From the NCBI GenBank assembly GCA_017562135.1, contig QEYB01000841.1:992001-1056000 (forward strand): a stretch of 64,000 bases of DNA, written 5' to 3'. The position numbers and the translations under genes are program-made. The stretch comes from Dipylidium caninum. Its lineage: Eukaryota; Platyhelminthes; Cestoda; Cyclophyllidea; Dipylidiidae. Numbering within the stretch: the stretch's first letter is position 1; each line of letters starts with the position of its first letter. Under the pieces are notes generated by a model. The model had not been told where the DNA came from. It made no database searches and was given only the letters and a program-made list of their open reading frames with translations. Positions 1 through 13,400 of this stretch are shown here, piece after piece.

Positions 1-1407
1 CATAGTTTCACTACATGAAATACTTTCATCATGATGTGGATATTTTTCGTGTTGCATGCGTGACAATGTGCCTTACACACGCCGGGCATATTGACAATGG
101 GTGCGTGTGTGTGTGCGTGTAACGCTTTATAGTACTTTCTTATAGTAGCTAGCTATTTATGAAGACATGAATCCCCTCACGGTGATGCCTAATGGTTCAC
201 TAAAACACAAGGACACCTTGGTTCGCCTCTTGGGTGAACGTGCTAAATTTATCGTGGGAGGGGAAAGGACTGGAGACGGAGGCGGCATCAGCGCCGAGAG
301 GAGATGGGAATGGTGAGAGGAGGGGAGTTCTCCGTAGCGGAGAAAATCTGTGCCATCACGAGGCCAGGGACAAAGGTCATCTCCAAAACAGGCTATCTTA
401 GCATCCTTCACACACACAAACGCATTGAGTTAGCTGGAGGTTTGTAAGGCGACGCAACAAGTATGTCGCCTTTCGCGAAGGTTAACCGGCGATGGAGGCC
501 AATTACAACGCCGTGGCTCGGTCGACCCTCCATCCACACTCCGTCGCCAAGACTGCTCCGCCAACAACAATTACTCTTTTGTGACATCAAAACCTGAATT
601 AAAATAAGTTACTTTCCGAGTGCACCATGAGGGTTAAATATCCACTCAGTCTCATTCCTCGTTCACGCGAAGGACGATTACACGGAAATTACATGAGCGG
701 CTGCTTTAAATGCTTGCGATGCTTCATGTGCTGGTGTTAATGCAGGTTATTCTTGAGGTGAGAGGTAATGCGCCACTACTTTTGTGTTTGCCAGTGGTTT
801 GTCTTCGGGCTGCAGAGACCTCGAACCTGTCAACCGTCTTGGTGATGCCTGTCTTTCGCCACAAGTCGAGATAATTTCAACAGACTTCAGACTTTAATTA
901 AGGCACCTTACGTCATCAGCGTGTCCCTTAGAGACAGAGGGGGGTCCGTCTCCACTTGGAGCTCGGCGCCAACGAGGTAATCAAGTAGACGCCTACTTCG
1001 ACAGGCGTCCTATCAACTGTGATAAGTTAACAGAAATTTAATTGAAATGCTGACTACCTTTTGCACTTAAGTGAAATCGAGGCTACCTATTCGAGTAGGT
1101 AACCCTAAACTTATACATACGTATTTCGCCTCCCATAGTTCTGCCAATGACAAGGTGGCATTAGCAGAGATTAGCCTCATACCGGTCCCTCCTAGCCTCG
1201 ACAGGCGATCTCTTCGTCCACTCGCGTTTTGTCTGTGTAGACAAGACGGTTAGTTGGGGAGAGATTGTAAGAGAAAATTAAATTCACCTAGAAATTGCCA
1301 CGTGCAGGCGAGACGAATCGAGGAATCTTCACTCGCTGGTGAAGTTACAGTTTTAGTTGTCAGCTGATTCGCAGATGAAGACCACACTTTGCCCCACGCA
1401 CATTGCG
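1..1407. other. Gene-free stretch, nothing recognised
   Basis: No reading frame here resembles a known family and no splice-linked exon chain could be built on either strand. A short GT-rich run lies near 100-122. The frames present are short and lack codon or domain support. It may be intergenic or lie inside an intron of a gene outside the window. Confidence 0.5.
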
Positions 1408-1475
1408 TATATAAGCAGAAAAACCCTTAATGTGAGGCGTTGTTCACTCACTGTGCAATTACGCCTCGGTGCAGA
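1408..1475 (+). promoter_or_regulatory. Candidate TATA-box core promoter
   Basis: A clear TATATAAG lies at 1408-1415. A start-site-like TTCACTC sits about 30 bp downstream near 1442, the expected TATA-to-start distance. The first ATG after it, at 1476, opens a hydrophobic signal-peptide-like frame. This spacing is seen directly; promoter activity is inferred. Confidence 0.35.
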
Positions 1476-1604
1476 ATGCTTGCAGTATTTCTCTCTATTG
1501 TCATTTCTCTTATCTTCTTGCGCATCTTGGCGAGTTCGCAGTTTCCAAAAACGCAAGTCTTCCTCTCTCCATTCTCAAATCCAACACCGATTCCTCATGG
1601 GTGA
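1476..1604 (+). CDS. Possible first exon of a small secreted or membrane protein
   Basis: The frame from ATG 1476 begins MLAVFLSIVISLIFL, a run of hydrophobic residues typical of a signal peptide or anchor. It continues through a polar, proline-containing stretch (SSQFPKTQ, then NPTPIPHG) to a stop at 1602-1604, giving 42 residues if unspliced. A GT donor at 1601 (CATGG|GTGACT) would bypass the stop, and another at the CAA codon (CAA|GTCTTC) is possible. No second exon could be assigned. The support is the TATA box placed correctly upstream and the signal-like start. It could also be a chance frame. No family is recognised. Confidence 0.25.
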   Translation: MLAVFLSIVISLIFLRILASSQFPKTQVFLSPFSNPTPIPHG

Positions 1605-4600
1605 CTGGAAAACTAGGTATTGAATCGCCTTCCTCTTCACTCCTCGCCCTCCGTGGACTTCACCCCCTCTGTTTCCCCCGGGTTTTGGGAGGAGAGAAAG
1701 GGCGGGAGTTCACAATCTCATCCAAATACCCTGCATAATTGTGTTGTAAGAAGTGAGTGCATTTATCAAGATAGCACGATTTTGTTCCTACAAGAAATGG
1801 ACTGTTGATGTCTTCGTGAGTTATTACTTACTGTCTTGGGCAATGCCATGAGCATGTTGATGGCCGGGGGAGACAAAATGGGCAAGTGTACCTCCAAGTG
1901 CCCGTGGTTGCTGCAACTAAGAAAACTTCGGCGCCTCAAAGATAGCTCATAACAAGGTAGAAAGTTACTATCAGGAGGTAGTTTTTTTGCTGTCTAACCG
2001 AATTGTAAGGGTGTGCCAAAGTCATGTGAGACGACAGTTTGATGATTTGGCTGACAATTTAGACACTCATGAACGCGGCTCACGGAATTCTGGCAGGACC
2101 TTCTGCGTGTAGTAAGGGAACCTTTGTCCCAAAAAAGACTATTCTTTCGCGCTCTTCCTCAGTGCAACAACAAAGTGATAATATATTTCTCTTTCTACGA
2201 TTATGCTGGCCTTAAAGGCGAGGTGACAGATCCCCAGAGAAAGTGACAAGCCCCCAATGTTGACCTTCTCAATGCTTATACACCCAATTAGATAGTGAAA
2301 AATGAGGTCTCAGTGACGTCGTAGATCATCAAGTCAACTAGGAAAGTCACAAGAATCTGACGCTGAGACACTTAACGCTGCATTGACGGCACTTCTTTAC
2401 GTCACCCGAGAAGCAGGAAAGAGTTTTGTGCCTGATAGAACTCCCCGATAGTGTGGCAAAACAGCCGTCACACAGAGTAAAAAACTAAAGGGAATTAGGC
2501 CTTTTAGCTGCTTGAAATTATGGAAATTTTCATACGTAAAGTAATCTTATCTCATCGGCGACGTGGCTGCTTCTCCCGTAGGAGTCCCTGCATGCGTCCT
2601 GCATGTGCACCGCCGGCCAGGACAGAATGCAGTGGCAAGAAGTTATGCCTCCATTGGCTAAACCGCAAAAGACCAGTCGAAGTTGCAGTAAATACAAACT
2701 CAAAACAACTGGAATGCCTTCTTGTGAAATGATTGAAGGCTCTGAGAGTCGTCCCGTTTATGACAGTGATGATTGTGACTTGTGAGATGTTCGAGACCTC
2801 TCGAAACACTCCCCACTTCATTGTGTTTGCTCCAGTAGGTGATCCTGACAGTACACAGCCAACCGGTCTAATTTGCTGATGGCATTGAGTTTTAGTGGAA
2901 CGGTAGACTTGACGAACGATCTCTCAGGCTCCGTTTGGAGAATAGCACACTGCTGAGATTATGTTTCCACTACGGATGATATAAGAGATGGCATTCCTAC
3001 ACAAAAGGGCAAAGAATAAGATTACCCGCGGCTCATTTCATCTCTTATCTTGGTGGGAATCGTAACCGAAGAAATTCAAACTTCCAAAGACACTTGTCGA
3101 GAAGTGCCTCGATCACTGGATGAGAAGTTTAAATCCAGGCACGTTGTCAGACATTGTGATTTTCTATATTTTTGCGTTTTGTTCATTCTTCACTTACCCA
3201 CCGCAATACATACTGATAGACAGACAGACAGACACACACGGAGTGAAACCTCCTTGGCACCACAATTGTTGCGTTGTGTGCAGGAGTGGGAGCCTTACCA
3301 ACAGGTGACACCGCCAATATTCCCTAGATATGTCTCCATCCTGCCCGAATCCCAGTGCCCTAAGTAGCCGGGCGTGCTTTTGAGACCCACTGTTCCCCTC
3401 AACGCCTCCCTCAAATGGGTTTAACGACCCTTGGCTTTGAAAGTCTAGAGAGTATGTGAGCCCACCATTGTCCCAAGTTTGGGGGTAATCTTCGGCAGAA
3501 GCTTGTCCCAGGCAGAAGTGGAGGCTACGATTGCAATATGTGATGATGGTATTTGAGAGGACCGACCAAAGCATACTTCAGAGGCTACATCGGAGTGACA
3601 ATACCTGCTTTAAACAGACCCTGCTACCTGGACGTTATTTAGTGATGTCAAGAAGTCAAAAGTTCACCCTGTCTAATGTGTATTTTCTAAGCGGATATGA
3701 GAAATATGTGCTCATAAAGTGGAAAGTGGTGAAGTAATCCCTATCACTCCTCTCTTAGACTGCATCGATGGTCGATATACCTTTCCTTAGGGAAAGAGGA
3801 GTTACAGCCACTTCAGGTCGTGTTTCGTCGAGGATTTTGGTGGAGGGAACTTTTGAGCCAACTTCCCTCGGTAGGTGAGTTTACTCCCCGTCAATGATGT
3901 CATTTTTCACTGACTAGCTTTCCACCAGTTTGCGGTTGAGGCGACGGTGAGATTGATAAGAGAACATTTGAACGCCTGTCTATTTGTCCGTTTACCGTAG
4001 TGGACACACTCATCTCCCGAGAGCGACTGCGTCGTCCTAATCACTCATTTCCCACTGGGAGTTGTCTTACTGCGACCAGAGAAGTTGGAAATGCATGCCA
4101 AGATTGCACGGAGACGCTACTCGAAGAAGGCTCTTACTCGTCAGAGCCTAAGACGGACAGCTACTGACACTCGGAATGTCGGAAAGTCGGAGAAAACCGC
4201 CACGACTGAGGCGTTTTTCCTGGTGCGCATTACATTCGGCTGTTTTGCGCTTCGAGGCACCGACATTGAACCGCCTACGTGAAAATAAGTATTTTATGCT
4301 GATTGAGTCCACCCACCAGGCGTGTTCTAGAACGCCTTAATGATATTTTTTCTCATGTGTGTGTGAATGCATGAAGCGAAGAAAATGCGAGCATCCATCC
4401 AACAATAGCTATCCCCTTTAGTGAATTAACCTTGATAAGTTAGTGGCAAGAATAGAATTAACCCCTGTCGTTTACACTTGTGTATCTCTTGATGGGAGGA
4501 GATTGGCAAACTGTGTAAAAACGCCCAAATTATGTTAAGTAGTTGATTGCCACTTAATTTATGGGTAAAATGCGCTATTTAGGGAGGGAGAGCGGAGTAT

Positions 4601-7600
4601 TTTTACACCCGCCAGGACAACAAGATAGCAACGCAGAGTAGACATGAGACACAACTCGACTTCGTTGCCGTAAGCCTTGCTCTCTCGGTGGGGCAAGAAG
4701 TCTTTAACGAATCGCTTCTCATGCCGCAGAGGATTGAGACCACCCCAAAAGGCCAAATGAAATTTCTTTTCTGAACAAGCACCCGTGGAACCATTGCAAT
4801 ATTTGCTTCTGTTGTATCAGAGTTATGAAGAACCTTTCAGTCCTTTTATAATCTTGTCAACTAAGCTCATTGTAGAGGAAATTTTACAGCGTCACATATA
4901 AGTTAAACCTCCGAATGTTGGTGGTGCAACCTAAGCATCTAACTTAAACGTGAGTACGGCTTAAGGTATGTCGAGTACAGTCGAAGGATTAGAGGAAAAT
5001 CTAGTGCTTTCTTCCTTGTCCCACCGACTCGGATTCACGCGGAAATTGGTCCTGCTACCACCCGAAATTTAGTCAATTTCCGCCTCATTAACTCTCCTGA
5101 CTTGACCCGTCTAGCGTCCCATATGTAGACGTCGTTCACTTCCTTGTGAAGATGGACGATGGAGAGTGGCGGACAAATTACACACTCTTTTGTCGCGAAA
5201 GGAGTTTGAGCTTTAACTTATCCGGCCGCCAACGCCTATCTAACGTGTTCATACAACCGAGTGGCTACCGCTTCTCTTTCCCCCAGGCACCATCTCTTCA
5301 TGAGTCCGCCACGGCCCCCTCGACCCTTTACATGGAAACAAATCTAATTTAACCCACCTTAAAATTTTGGCATTTACTAAATAGCCAACAGCAAATGCGG
5401 CCAAGACTGGCTTCGCCTAATTAAGGCAACACTGTCAAGAGGTAGGGAAAAACACCGGCGAGGAGGATGGTGCCAAGATTTTGTCAAAGACGATTTGCGG
5501 CTGGTGGACAAAGAAAGGAACCGAAGTCAGCATTGTTCGCCTTACCCTTTTGTGTGCATTTGAGTAAAATTATGGTGTATTAAAGATGACGCCAGAAGCG
5601 AAATTGTCTCCAGTTTGCCGCCTCGATGACTAACTCAGTGAATGGAGAAAGACTCTTGCAATTTCTCGTGCTATAAAGAAGACAACCGAAGGACTTCGTA
5701 TTCCACGATCAGCGCCAGCTATTTCACCCTATTACGTGTCCACCTACGCATTTCGAATAGCATCAAAATCTCCTTCCACGGTGTTGAGTCGCGAGGACAC
5801 TTATCACTGAATGCCCAGTAGACGTAGAAAATGGCTTCCCCGGGCGGCTGGAGAGCTGATATTTTACATCCCTGTAAAGTTTCGCCATGTGGAACCTCGT
5901 GTCTCTCGCGAACGACTAACTAAAACTGATTCCATATCACCCACTGCGATTGGCAAGGGGAAAACATTTTCAGTCTTTGGTGGGGGATGGTGGACGGTTG
6001 TATGTGGCTCAACCCGACAAAGGCGCACCGACAGCCTGGAGCAGACAAAGAAGCCTGCTACTTAGGCTCCTTAATGCAGGTTGAGACTTGTCATTCGAGT
6101 CAGCGATATTGAAATTCGTGAGATCTAGGGCATTTGCCGAGCAGGCACTTCTCCACTCGGCAGCATAACTCTTCACCGCCTTTGTGGAGAGCTTAAAAGC
6201 TTTTCCTTCAGTAAAACTACTTGTGTACAATCCCTGAGACCTTTCATCAGTCCAGAGAACACTTACACCCATTCACTCATTCCTTTACAAATCACATAAA
6301 CCTCTTTGAAGGCCATTCAAGCCCTAAATTAGCTTCGTATGCTTTCTATTGGCGAGTAAGAAGAATTTGGAAGTACACAACATTTTTGGAGCTAATTATA
6401 TATCTTAAGCCGCCAACTATCAAGGCACCAAGCCGCTTTCAAGAGAGAAGAGGCAGGTTAGGCAAATGCAGGGGAGCATTTTTGAAATAAGCACAAGATT
6501 GTCGCTAAGGGAATCCCCCGTGGGCGGATTGTACGCAGCCTCGGATTCATCTGTTGTCACACCGAGAGACAGAACGTGTTTCGTTGTGTTATTGTCAACC
6601 GGTAAAAGTCTTCACAATGGCAACCATTAGAACGAAGCCGAGAAAGATGGTAGACTTTTACTTAATAAATTTTGACAGTCTCTCGCTCTGTAAACAAAAA
6701 CTAAATCTTGTTATTCGTCTCTCAGGCATTAAATGAAAAAAAACGCGTCTTATCTACTCAAAGGGCGGAATCCCTCTCTTCCTCCCACCTTGTCGCCGTT
6801 CATGTGCTCATGGTGGCGCCACTTCTTCGGATGCTAAGCATCTCACTTCAAGTCCACTTGAAAAAAATTCTTTTTAATTCTGCCTTTTACACCCATGATG
6901 TGTGGTTTCTGCGCCCTAAATACGAAATTTTTAGTCGATTTTACCCAACTCGAGGATATTTTTACCCTTTTACGATTTGGATCATTCGAGGGAACTGACG
7001 CGCCTCGGAGTCCCCAAAGCTCCCGATGGACGCGCAGCCTCATCAAGATTACGTCTTCCCTCGCAAGGTAGAAATCCATTGAATTTCCGAAGCGCGTAAC
7101 CTCCCCAGAAGGTGTAAGTTGACCGTGTTCGGCAGACGGCGACAAAGTACACCAGCCCCGAAAAGTCGAGTGTTGCCTACCAAGTTATTGCTAATGCTGG
7201 AAACGGATTGTACATGATTCCGTCTATTTGCTTCCCCGATGCGCGTGAGAGTCGCGGGCCAACTTTGAATCCACCTAAAGCCTTCCTTGATGGTGGATTG
7301 ATGCTGTGCGCTCAAAGCCACGTCAAGCTGTCAAACCCGCGTCAGTGGACGCCTTTGTCATCTTCAGTGGGAGGAATACTGGTGGTCCTTAAACCGGCGT
7401 GAAAGATTTATTGTTAGCCTCTGAATGACATGAAAACTGTGACATGAAGAAACGTTGGAGAGAGGCGTCACACAAATGCCAACTTGAAATAAGTTATGCA
7501 TCTTCAGATGGTGAGGTCACTTCGCAGTGTGTAGCCGAAGGGAGAAAAATCACTTTTTAACCAAACGTCCTGAAGGAGAAGAGTGCCTTGGAGGGAGAGT

Positions 7601-10429
7601 CTGAAAGTGCTTTGGTTTTCCATTTAGGGGAAGGTTCAGCCACTCACTTTCGTGATTGGTCTCATGAGAGTGGCGCTGGTACGTACGTAACACAAGCAAA
7701 AGTCGGATACACAAGAATAGTGTATTTCATGGTGAACACTTGGTGATGGAGGACACTTCCACGAGGCTGTCTCGTGCCCAATTATACAAGATTCGACTGC
7801 TTCACCCAACTGGTGAGATGTTTAGCCTTCTCAATTAGACGGTTGGAGATTAAGGCTTTCCAAATCGCACTTGCAATGCCAAGTGCCTTGGTCCCTTACG
7901 TCTTTACCGCCTAAAAATAGGTTAATTTCCGCAAAAGCTGCCAAGTGAACTTCTCAAATTCACAATTTCCCGTATTCAGGTGAATACTGGATTTAACAAA
8001 ATCTCAACGAAATGGTTAAATCTAACTCGAGTGACAGTTGACTGAGTAAATACGCGCCACCTTTTTCCGTGCGATGGTCAAGGTCAGCGCAAATTTAGGG
8101 CGGTGAGAAGGAGTTTGCGCCAGTGGATGGTCATAATCAACAAAGTAAAGTCTCTCTGCTCCGCGATCTTTAATTGGTGTCCCGAGGAGTTCACCACTGA
8201 GAATCGGGGTGTTTGTCTTAAATGTCATTTGGATTAAATCCGTTTGACCTCCAACTCACGTGAAACCGTAGGAGGGAAATTCATGCCGCGTATCACCCGA
8301 CATGTGTGTGTGTGTGTGTGTGTGTGTGCGTGCATGTGTGGCACCATCGGCGCTCTGCACACCACCGCCGCGATTGATCTCCACCACATTCTCTTATAAT
8401 AAAAAAGTTATCTGAATGAGTGGAAAAGTATTAGTCATTGCCACGGGCAAAACTCATATGAAAGTGATCAAGTGCTAACAACTAAAATAATTCGATATGC
8501 TTAGAGCACATGATTCTGGAAAAATTCTGTCGAAATTTCATTGAAATATTCACCTTAGCTAAAGTAAAAACCAATGAAGAGAGCGAAAAGTATTTTGAAA
8601 TGTAGACCTACGACGAGTGGGCTGTCGATGCAAATCACGGCACCTGTCCCACGAATTGGCATATAAACACTTTATAAAAGCTTATTATTCCACGGAGTGA
8701 AAGCACAAATGAGATCAGGGGGTTCCTCTGCTTAACACCTCGTTTATAAGTCTTAGCACTTCCGCAAACTTAAATAACAAATCGGACAAGAAAGCGGACA
8801 TAGCCACAATGTTTAGGAACGAAGTAAATTGAGACTAGAAAAAAGTCGTGATACGTGGTCTTGACAATCACTGAAACGCCGTTTTAGCAACTGTAATCTC
8901 AACATTATTTGACGTAAGTTGATTGAAGGGGTCGAGGGCACTTTTGGCTCACATGCGCATCTCATCACAACGACACGTTGCTTCTCACAGTCGCATTATC
9001 TCGTAGTCTCTTCAGAAGTAGCATTGCACGCAATAAACCAAACACCTCGTTTACACCATTCTGGCACAACTGCGCGCATGAGGAGCATGTGTGAGGGAAG
9101 GCCTTTCGTTTTGTTTTCGATATAAAATAATGACCTCTCACTCAGTCGCAATCTACCAACCTAGCAAATGTTATTTTACTCGCTTTTATCACCTTCCTCA
9201 CATTGTTGGGCTTGTATTTCGTAAGGTTATACCTAATTTGTGATCAATAGGAAAAAAATTTTATCTAGAACAATAAAACACTGGCAGTGGAGCAATGGTC
9301 CCGATCAAAACTGAAGAATAAGCGCTTCACAGCGCAGTGGGCAAATCTAGGAAACATTAAGATTCCTCTATAATGACCACTGAAAATTAAGGTCATAATC
9401 TAGCGTATTCCCGTAAGTCTATCCAAACCGAGGAGTGCTATTTTCTTTAATTGTATGAGAAGGATATCCAAATATCGATAAGTTTCCAATCTTTAATAAA
9501 ATTTGTGTCACAGAGTCCTCAGAAATGCAAGTTAACGGTCCAAGTATTTATATGAGATGTGCATGTACCCCAGGTCTTTACAGCTCCCCATTGCTAGCGT
9601 GACATCAAGGTGGAAAGGCTCATGCATTACTGCCCACGAAGGACGAATACGCAAGAAAATTCATGTTCATTTTAAGAGCGACTGAAATTGAATGCTCGGA
9701 GCGTCGTACTGGTGTCACATCCATCACAATTCAAAATTAATATGTGTTTTAACGGCTCCATACTTATCTGCGGGTGATTTTGAGCTAATGACATTATTGT
9801 TGCATTTTTTTGAGTTGTTTGATAGGTTATTTTTTGCAATCACTGCATTTCAGACAATAAAATAAGTATAGCATACTGGCCTTTTATTGGGTGCTTTCGT
9901 TGGCTAGGGTTCAAATATAACACAGCGTAAATGGACCTATGAATAACACCAGTTTTTAAGTATTCGGACATTTGGTAATACGTGCTCAAAATTCCTGTCG
10001 CTACGAATATAAAAGGGTTTTCTCCTCAACACATAAATATGTTACATATGCACAAATTCTATTAGGCCTGGCAAAAAATGCTGTCGCAGATGTGTTAACA
10101 GGGCGGCCACGTTGCTTCGCCAATCTCATTTACGTCATAATTTTTGTCTTTTTCATTGAACCTTAGGTGTTCAACTTAAATTCCGACAAACAATGCGTAA
10201 GAATTTTAAAATTTGGTGGCCTTATACACGGCTTGCTAACACATAGAGGTAACGAATATGACCTCAAATAATGGTTCAAAAACAAACCCGTGCCTCCACT
10301 TATTACTTGAGCGCATATTACAAATCGCAGCCTGTCACAGAATAACCTCTACGTTCACCAGCTTCGTATCGTTAACCGTAGGTCAACATCTTCGAAGTCT
10401 CGTGGCCCACGGGGTTACAGTAAACGCAA
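1605..10429. other. Long gene-poor region
   Basis: About 8.8 kb without a coding region that can be defended. It contains a short (ACAG)n/(AC)n run near 3216-3240 and a (GT)n microsatellite at 8303-8328. The many small open frames are on both strands, lack known motifs and do not join by splice phase. From about 8.4 kb on the sequence looks more AT-rich. It may be intergenic or regulatory DNA upstream of the RUFY-like gene. Confidence 0.45.
8303..8328. repeat. (GT)n microsatellite
   Basis: About 13 uninterrupted TG units, followed by an imperfect GCGTGCATGTGTG tail. A simple repeat with no coding role. Confidence 0.95.
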
Positions 10430-13400
10430 ATGGAAATTGAGCGGGGCAACATTATCGCTGCTTTCCGTTTTGTGATTCAGGAGCTTTTCGATTACGCCTC
10501 ATTTCACCAGTTATCCGCCGTGAGCTACAATGAGCAATGCAAGTATTCGCCCTGCTTGTTTGAAATTGTTAAAAGTCTGCTTTGCATAATCGATAATGGC
10601 ATTTGCCATGGCATTTCTCTTCGTGCTCCATCTTCTGATTCTGTGTCGTGCCCAGATCCTTGGCCCATCATATGTTCTCTAGAAGGCGAGAATGAAGTGT
10701 TAGTCAATAGTGTAAACGCTCTTGATGAAGTAAAAACTGGTCTCGGAAAAACCCGGCTGTGGGTTCGGAATGCTCTCATGAATAAGGTATCGCCATTCCC
10801 TCCCTCACACAGGTTTTGTAGAAAATAGGTTCATTTATACGGGAAATAATTGAGGAAAAAAAACCTAGAAAAACTCCTGCCGCTCGAAGCGAGCTAGATG
10901 CTGGAAAATATCCATCGAAATCTTATTGTCTTGCCGGTGTCTACGCTAAGGGTGCGCTATTAGTTTCGGATGAGGGTTTAGCATTTGCTGACCTTCTCAG
11001 TACCTTGAGTGACATCGACTTTTGCTTTGGTGTTAAAGACAATTTATGCCAACTGGATGGTCCAGTTAATTGTCGTATATAGTTATAAAACGACTTTTTA
11101 GTTATCCCCCATTGATTATCGCTTGTGTATAAGATTATGTTCTGGCGCTCCTTCGATTAAGGAATGCTCTCCTCAGTACGTTAGGCGCCATAACTCAGGT
11201 CTCGTTTTTTTAGAAATAAGTCAGAAAATCATCTTTCGTCGGTGCTTGAACAAAAGTGTTATTTGGAAGAAACTGTGTCTGCAGCTCAGTAGGTGTTTGA
11301 TAACTTTCGGTTGTCTTTGTACCAGATCCCGGTTGGATAAACTCACCAAGGATTTAGCTGAACTAAAATCGGAAAACTTGAACCTCCGAACATCTAAAGC
11401 TGATATTGAAGCCGATGTCTTAAGATTAGAACGGGAGAATAATCGATTGTCGGTGCTGCTTGCTAACAAGTCGAAGGTAGTCATCCCGATATGTCTTATT
11501 TACCTTGTTACAGGATGCTCGGAACGATCTGGAAGCCATCCGTGAAACCTTTAAACAATTCAGTATATCCCTTGATGCACAAAATGCCGAACTTAGAGAA
11601 ACAGTTGAGTGAAGAGAAGAAGGAAAAACTCGTACGTTACTGGATGATTTTACGGATTTTACTCTCCGGTATTCGTGTGCAGTTTGAATTTCTCCAGGGT
11701 ATTGAAAAATTGCTCTCTCATGAAAGGGAGACTAGATCGGCACTTGAAGAGGAGTTGTCGCGGCTAAAGGCGGTGAGCAGCAAAAGGGAGGATAACTTGA
11801 CCGGAGCACAGAAATCAAATTGCGGCTATGGTTGCTCTAAACAAAGAGTTCGCAGGAAAAACTTAAAGTGAATAAACTTATGCTACTTTAGTTGTTTTGG
11901 TAGAACATTTCTGAATATGTTTATTTTAGTGTGTTTCGTCTGAACTCGAGGCTAGCAACAAAAGTGTTAATGATCTCCACGAAAAAAATAAACGAAATGT
12001 CATCGGAATTGGCCGCCATGAATGAAAGGTACGAGTGAATTTTGTCGTATTTAATCGCTACAGATGTGATCAACTAACGGTAGAAAAGGCGACCAGTGAA
12101 AAGTCTCTCCAGGAAGCGCTCGACCGCGTCAATCAGGCTGATCGGCTGTGTGCCCTCTTGCGGGCAGACCTAGAGGCGAATCGAGAGATCACCCAAAATT
12201 TGCAGTCCCACTTGGACGAGGTCTACGGTGATTTGGTTAATGTCCAGGCCTTGCAAGAAAACCTTGATAGGAAGAGCCAAGTGGGTAAATTTGGCAGCAG
12301 CCGGGTTTTCATTGCGGCCTTTCTGATAATCATCCTCTTTTTCATTCGGGGTGAATGCAGACGTTTGTTTCGGACACATAGTTTGGTCAACCACCGTTTA
12401 ATTGTCTATTTGTAGTCTTCCCCCGATCTATGCATCGATGTACAGCTGAATGCTATTGACTTTCGTTCGACTTCCAACGCACCAACCTACAACAATTTTC
12501 TCTTTTTTTGTGCCTCTCAGTAGAATTTTGGTAAAAACTATAACAAAACTCTCGGAACATATGTTATCTGTCATTTTTTAATAGTTTTTCATCGGTTCCT
12601 TTCGTTGATGTCGAGGTGGAGCAGGTTTCGCTCACCTTGACTACTTTCCTTGAATTGATACCAGTTTATTCTGACGAAATCCTGTTTTCTGATACCTCAT
12701 TACCTTCAGTCGTCAGCCCTCCGGTAGCCATAAACTGTTCAATGTAATATTTGTGGCCTTTTCAAGTCATCTTCTACCCAAACTATCCTCTCAGATTGCG
12801 CGATAATTTCCCGGGTAATCCCAGGCCACTTTTGCTCCTCACTTGTGCGCACGAAATCCATTGAGACTAGCACGTATGAGTATGTTCTCATTATATTAAG
12901 CGGATATTTTACGTGTAAAATAAGTCGGTTAATAAATTTAATTGCATTTCCCTGTCTGGTCAAAGCCCTGGAAAGGGGCAACCATTCTGTCCCACGCTCC
13001 AAACTAATATGTTGATGTATTTCCTTTTTTTTTCAGTAGCTTGTACGCATGAAAAGGCATTTTGCACAAAATCTTGTTAATACTGATGTTTTTGTGTGTA
13101 TTTCACTCCCGGCGCCAGCTTTATTGTCCTTTTTCTATTTTTATTTCTGCCAGAGCCTTCGGGAACGCGATGCTATGCTGAGTGAACTACAGCGACGCTA
13201 TAACGAGGCAGAGAGGAGTCTGGCGGAGATGGCGAGGGCGGTGGAGGCTGCTCGGCTGCAGGCTGATCATGCAGAAGAACGTGTGAACCTCCTGGCTGCC
13301 GCCCGATGGACTAGCGACAGCGACGTCAATGCTTGCACCCTCTGCGCCTCTCCTTTCTCCTTCTCTCGGCGCAAGGTGGGTTTTCTAGCCGCTGTAGTCA

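Noticed and set aside
3194..3574. 126-residue open frame on the minus strand
   Set aside because: It reads through a (GTCT)n simple repeat, has no motif and no splice-linked neighbour. Probably a chance frame.
3751..3871. Exon-like open block on + with a pyrimidine-rich acceptor and GTAGGT donor
   Set aside because: No upstream or downstream partner in matching phase and no recognisable protein. Such blocks occur by chance in 9 kb of non-coding DNA.
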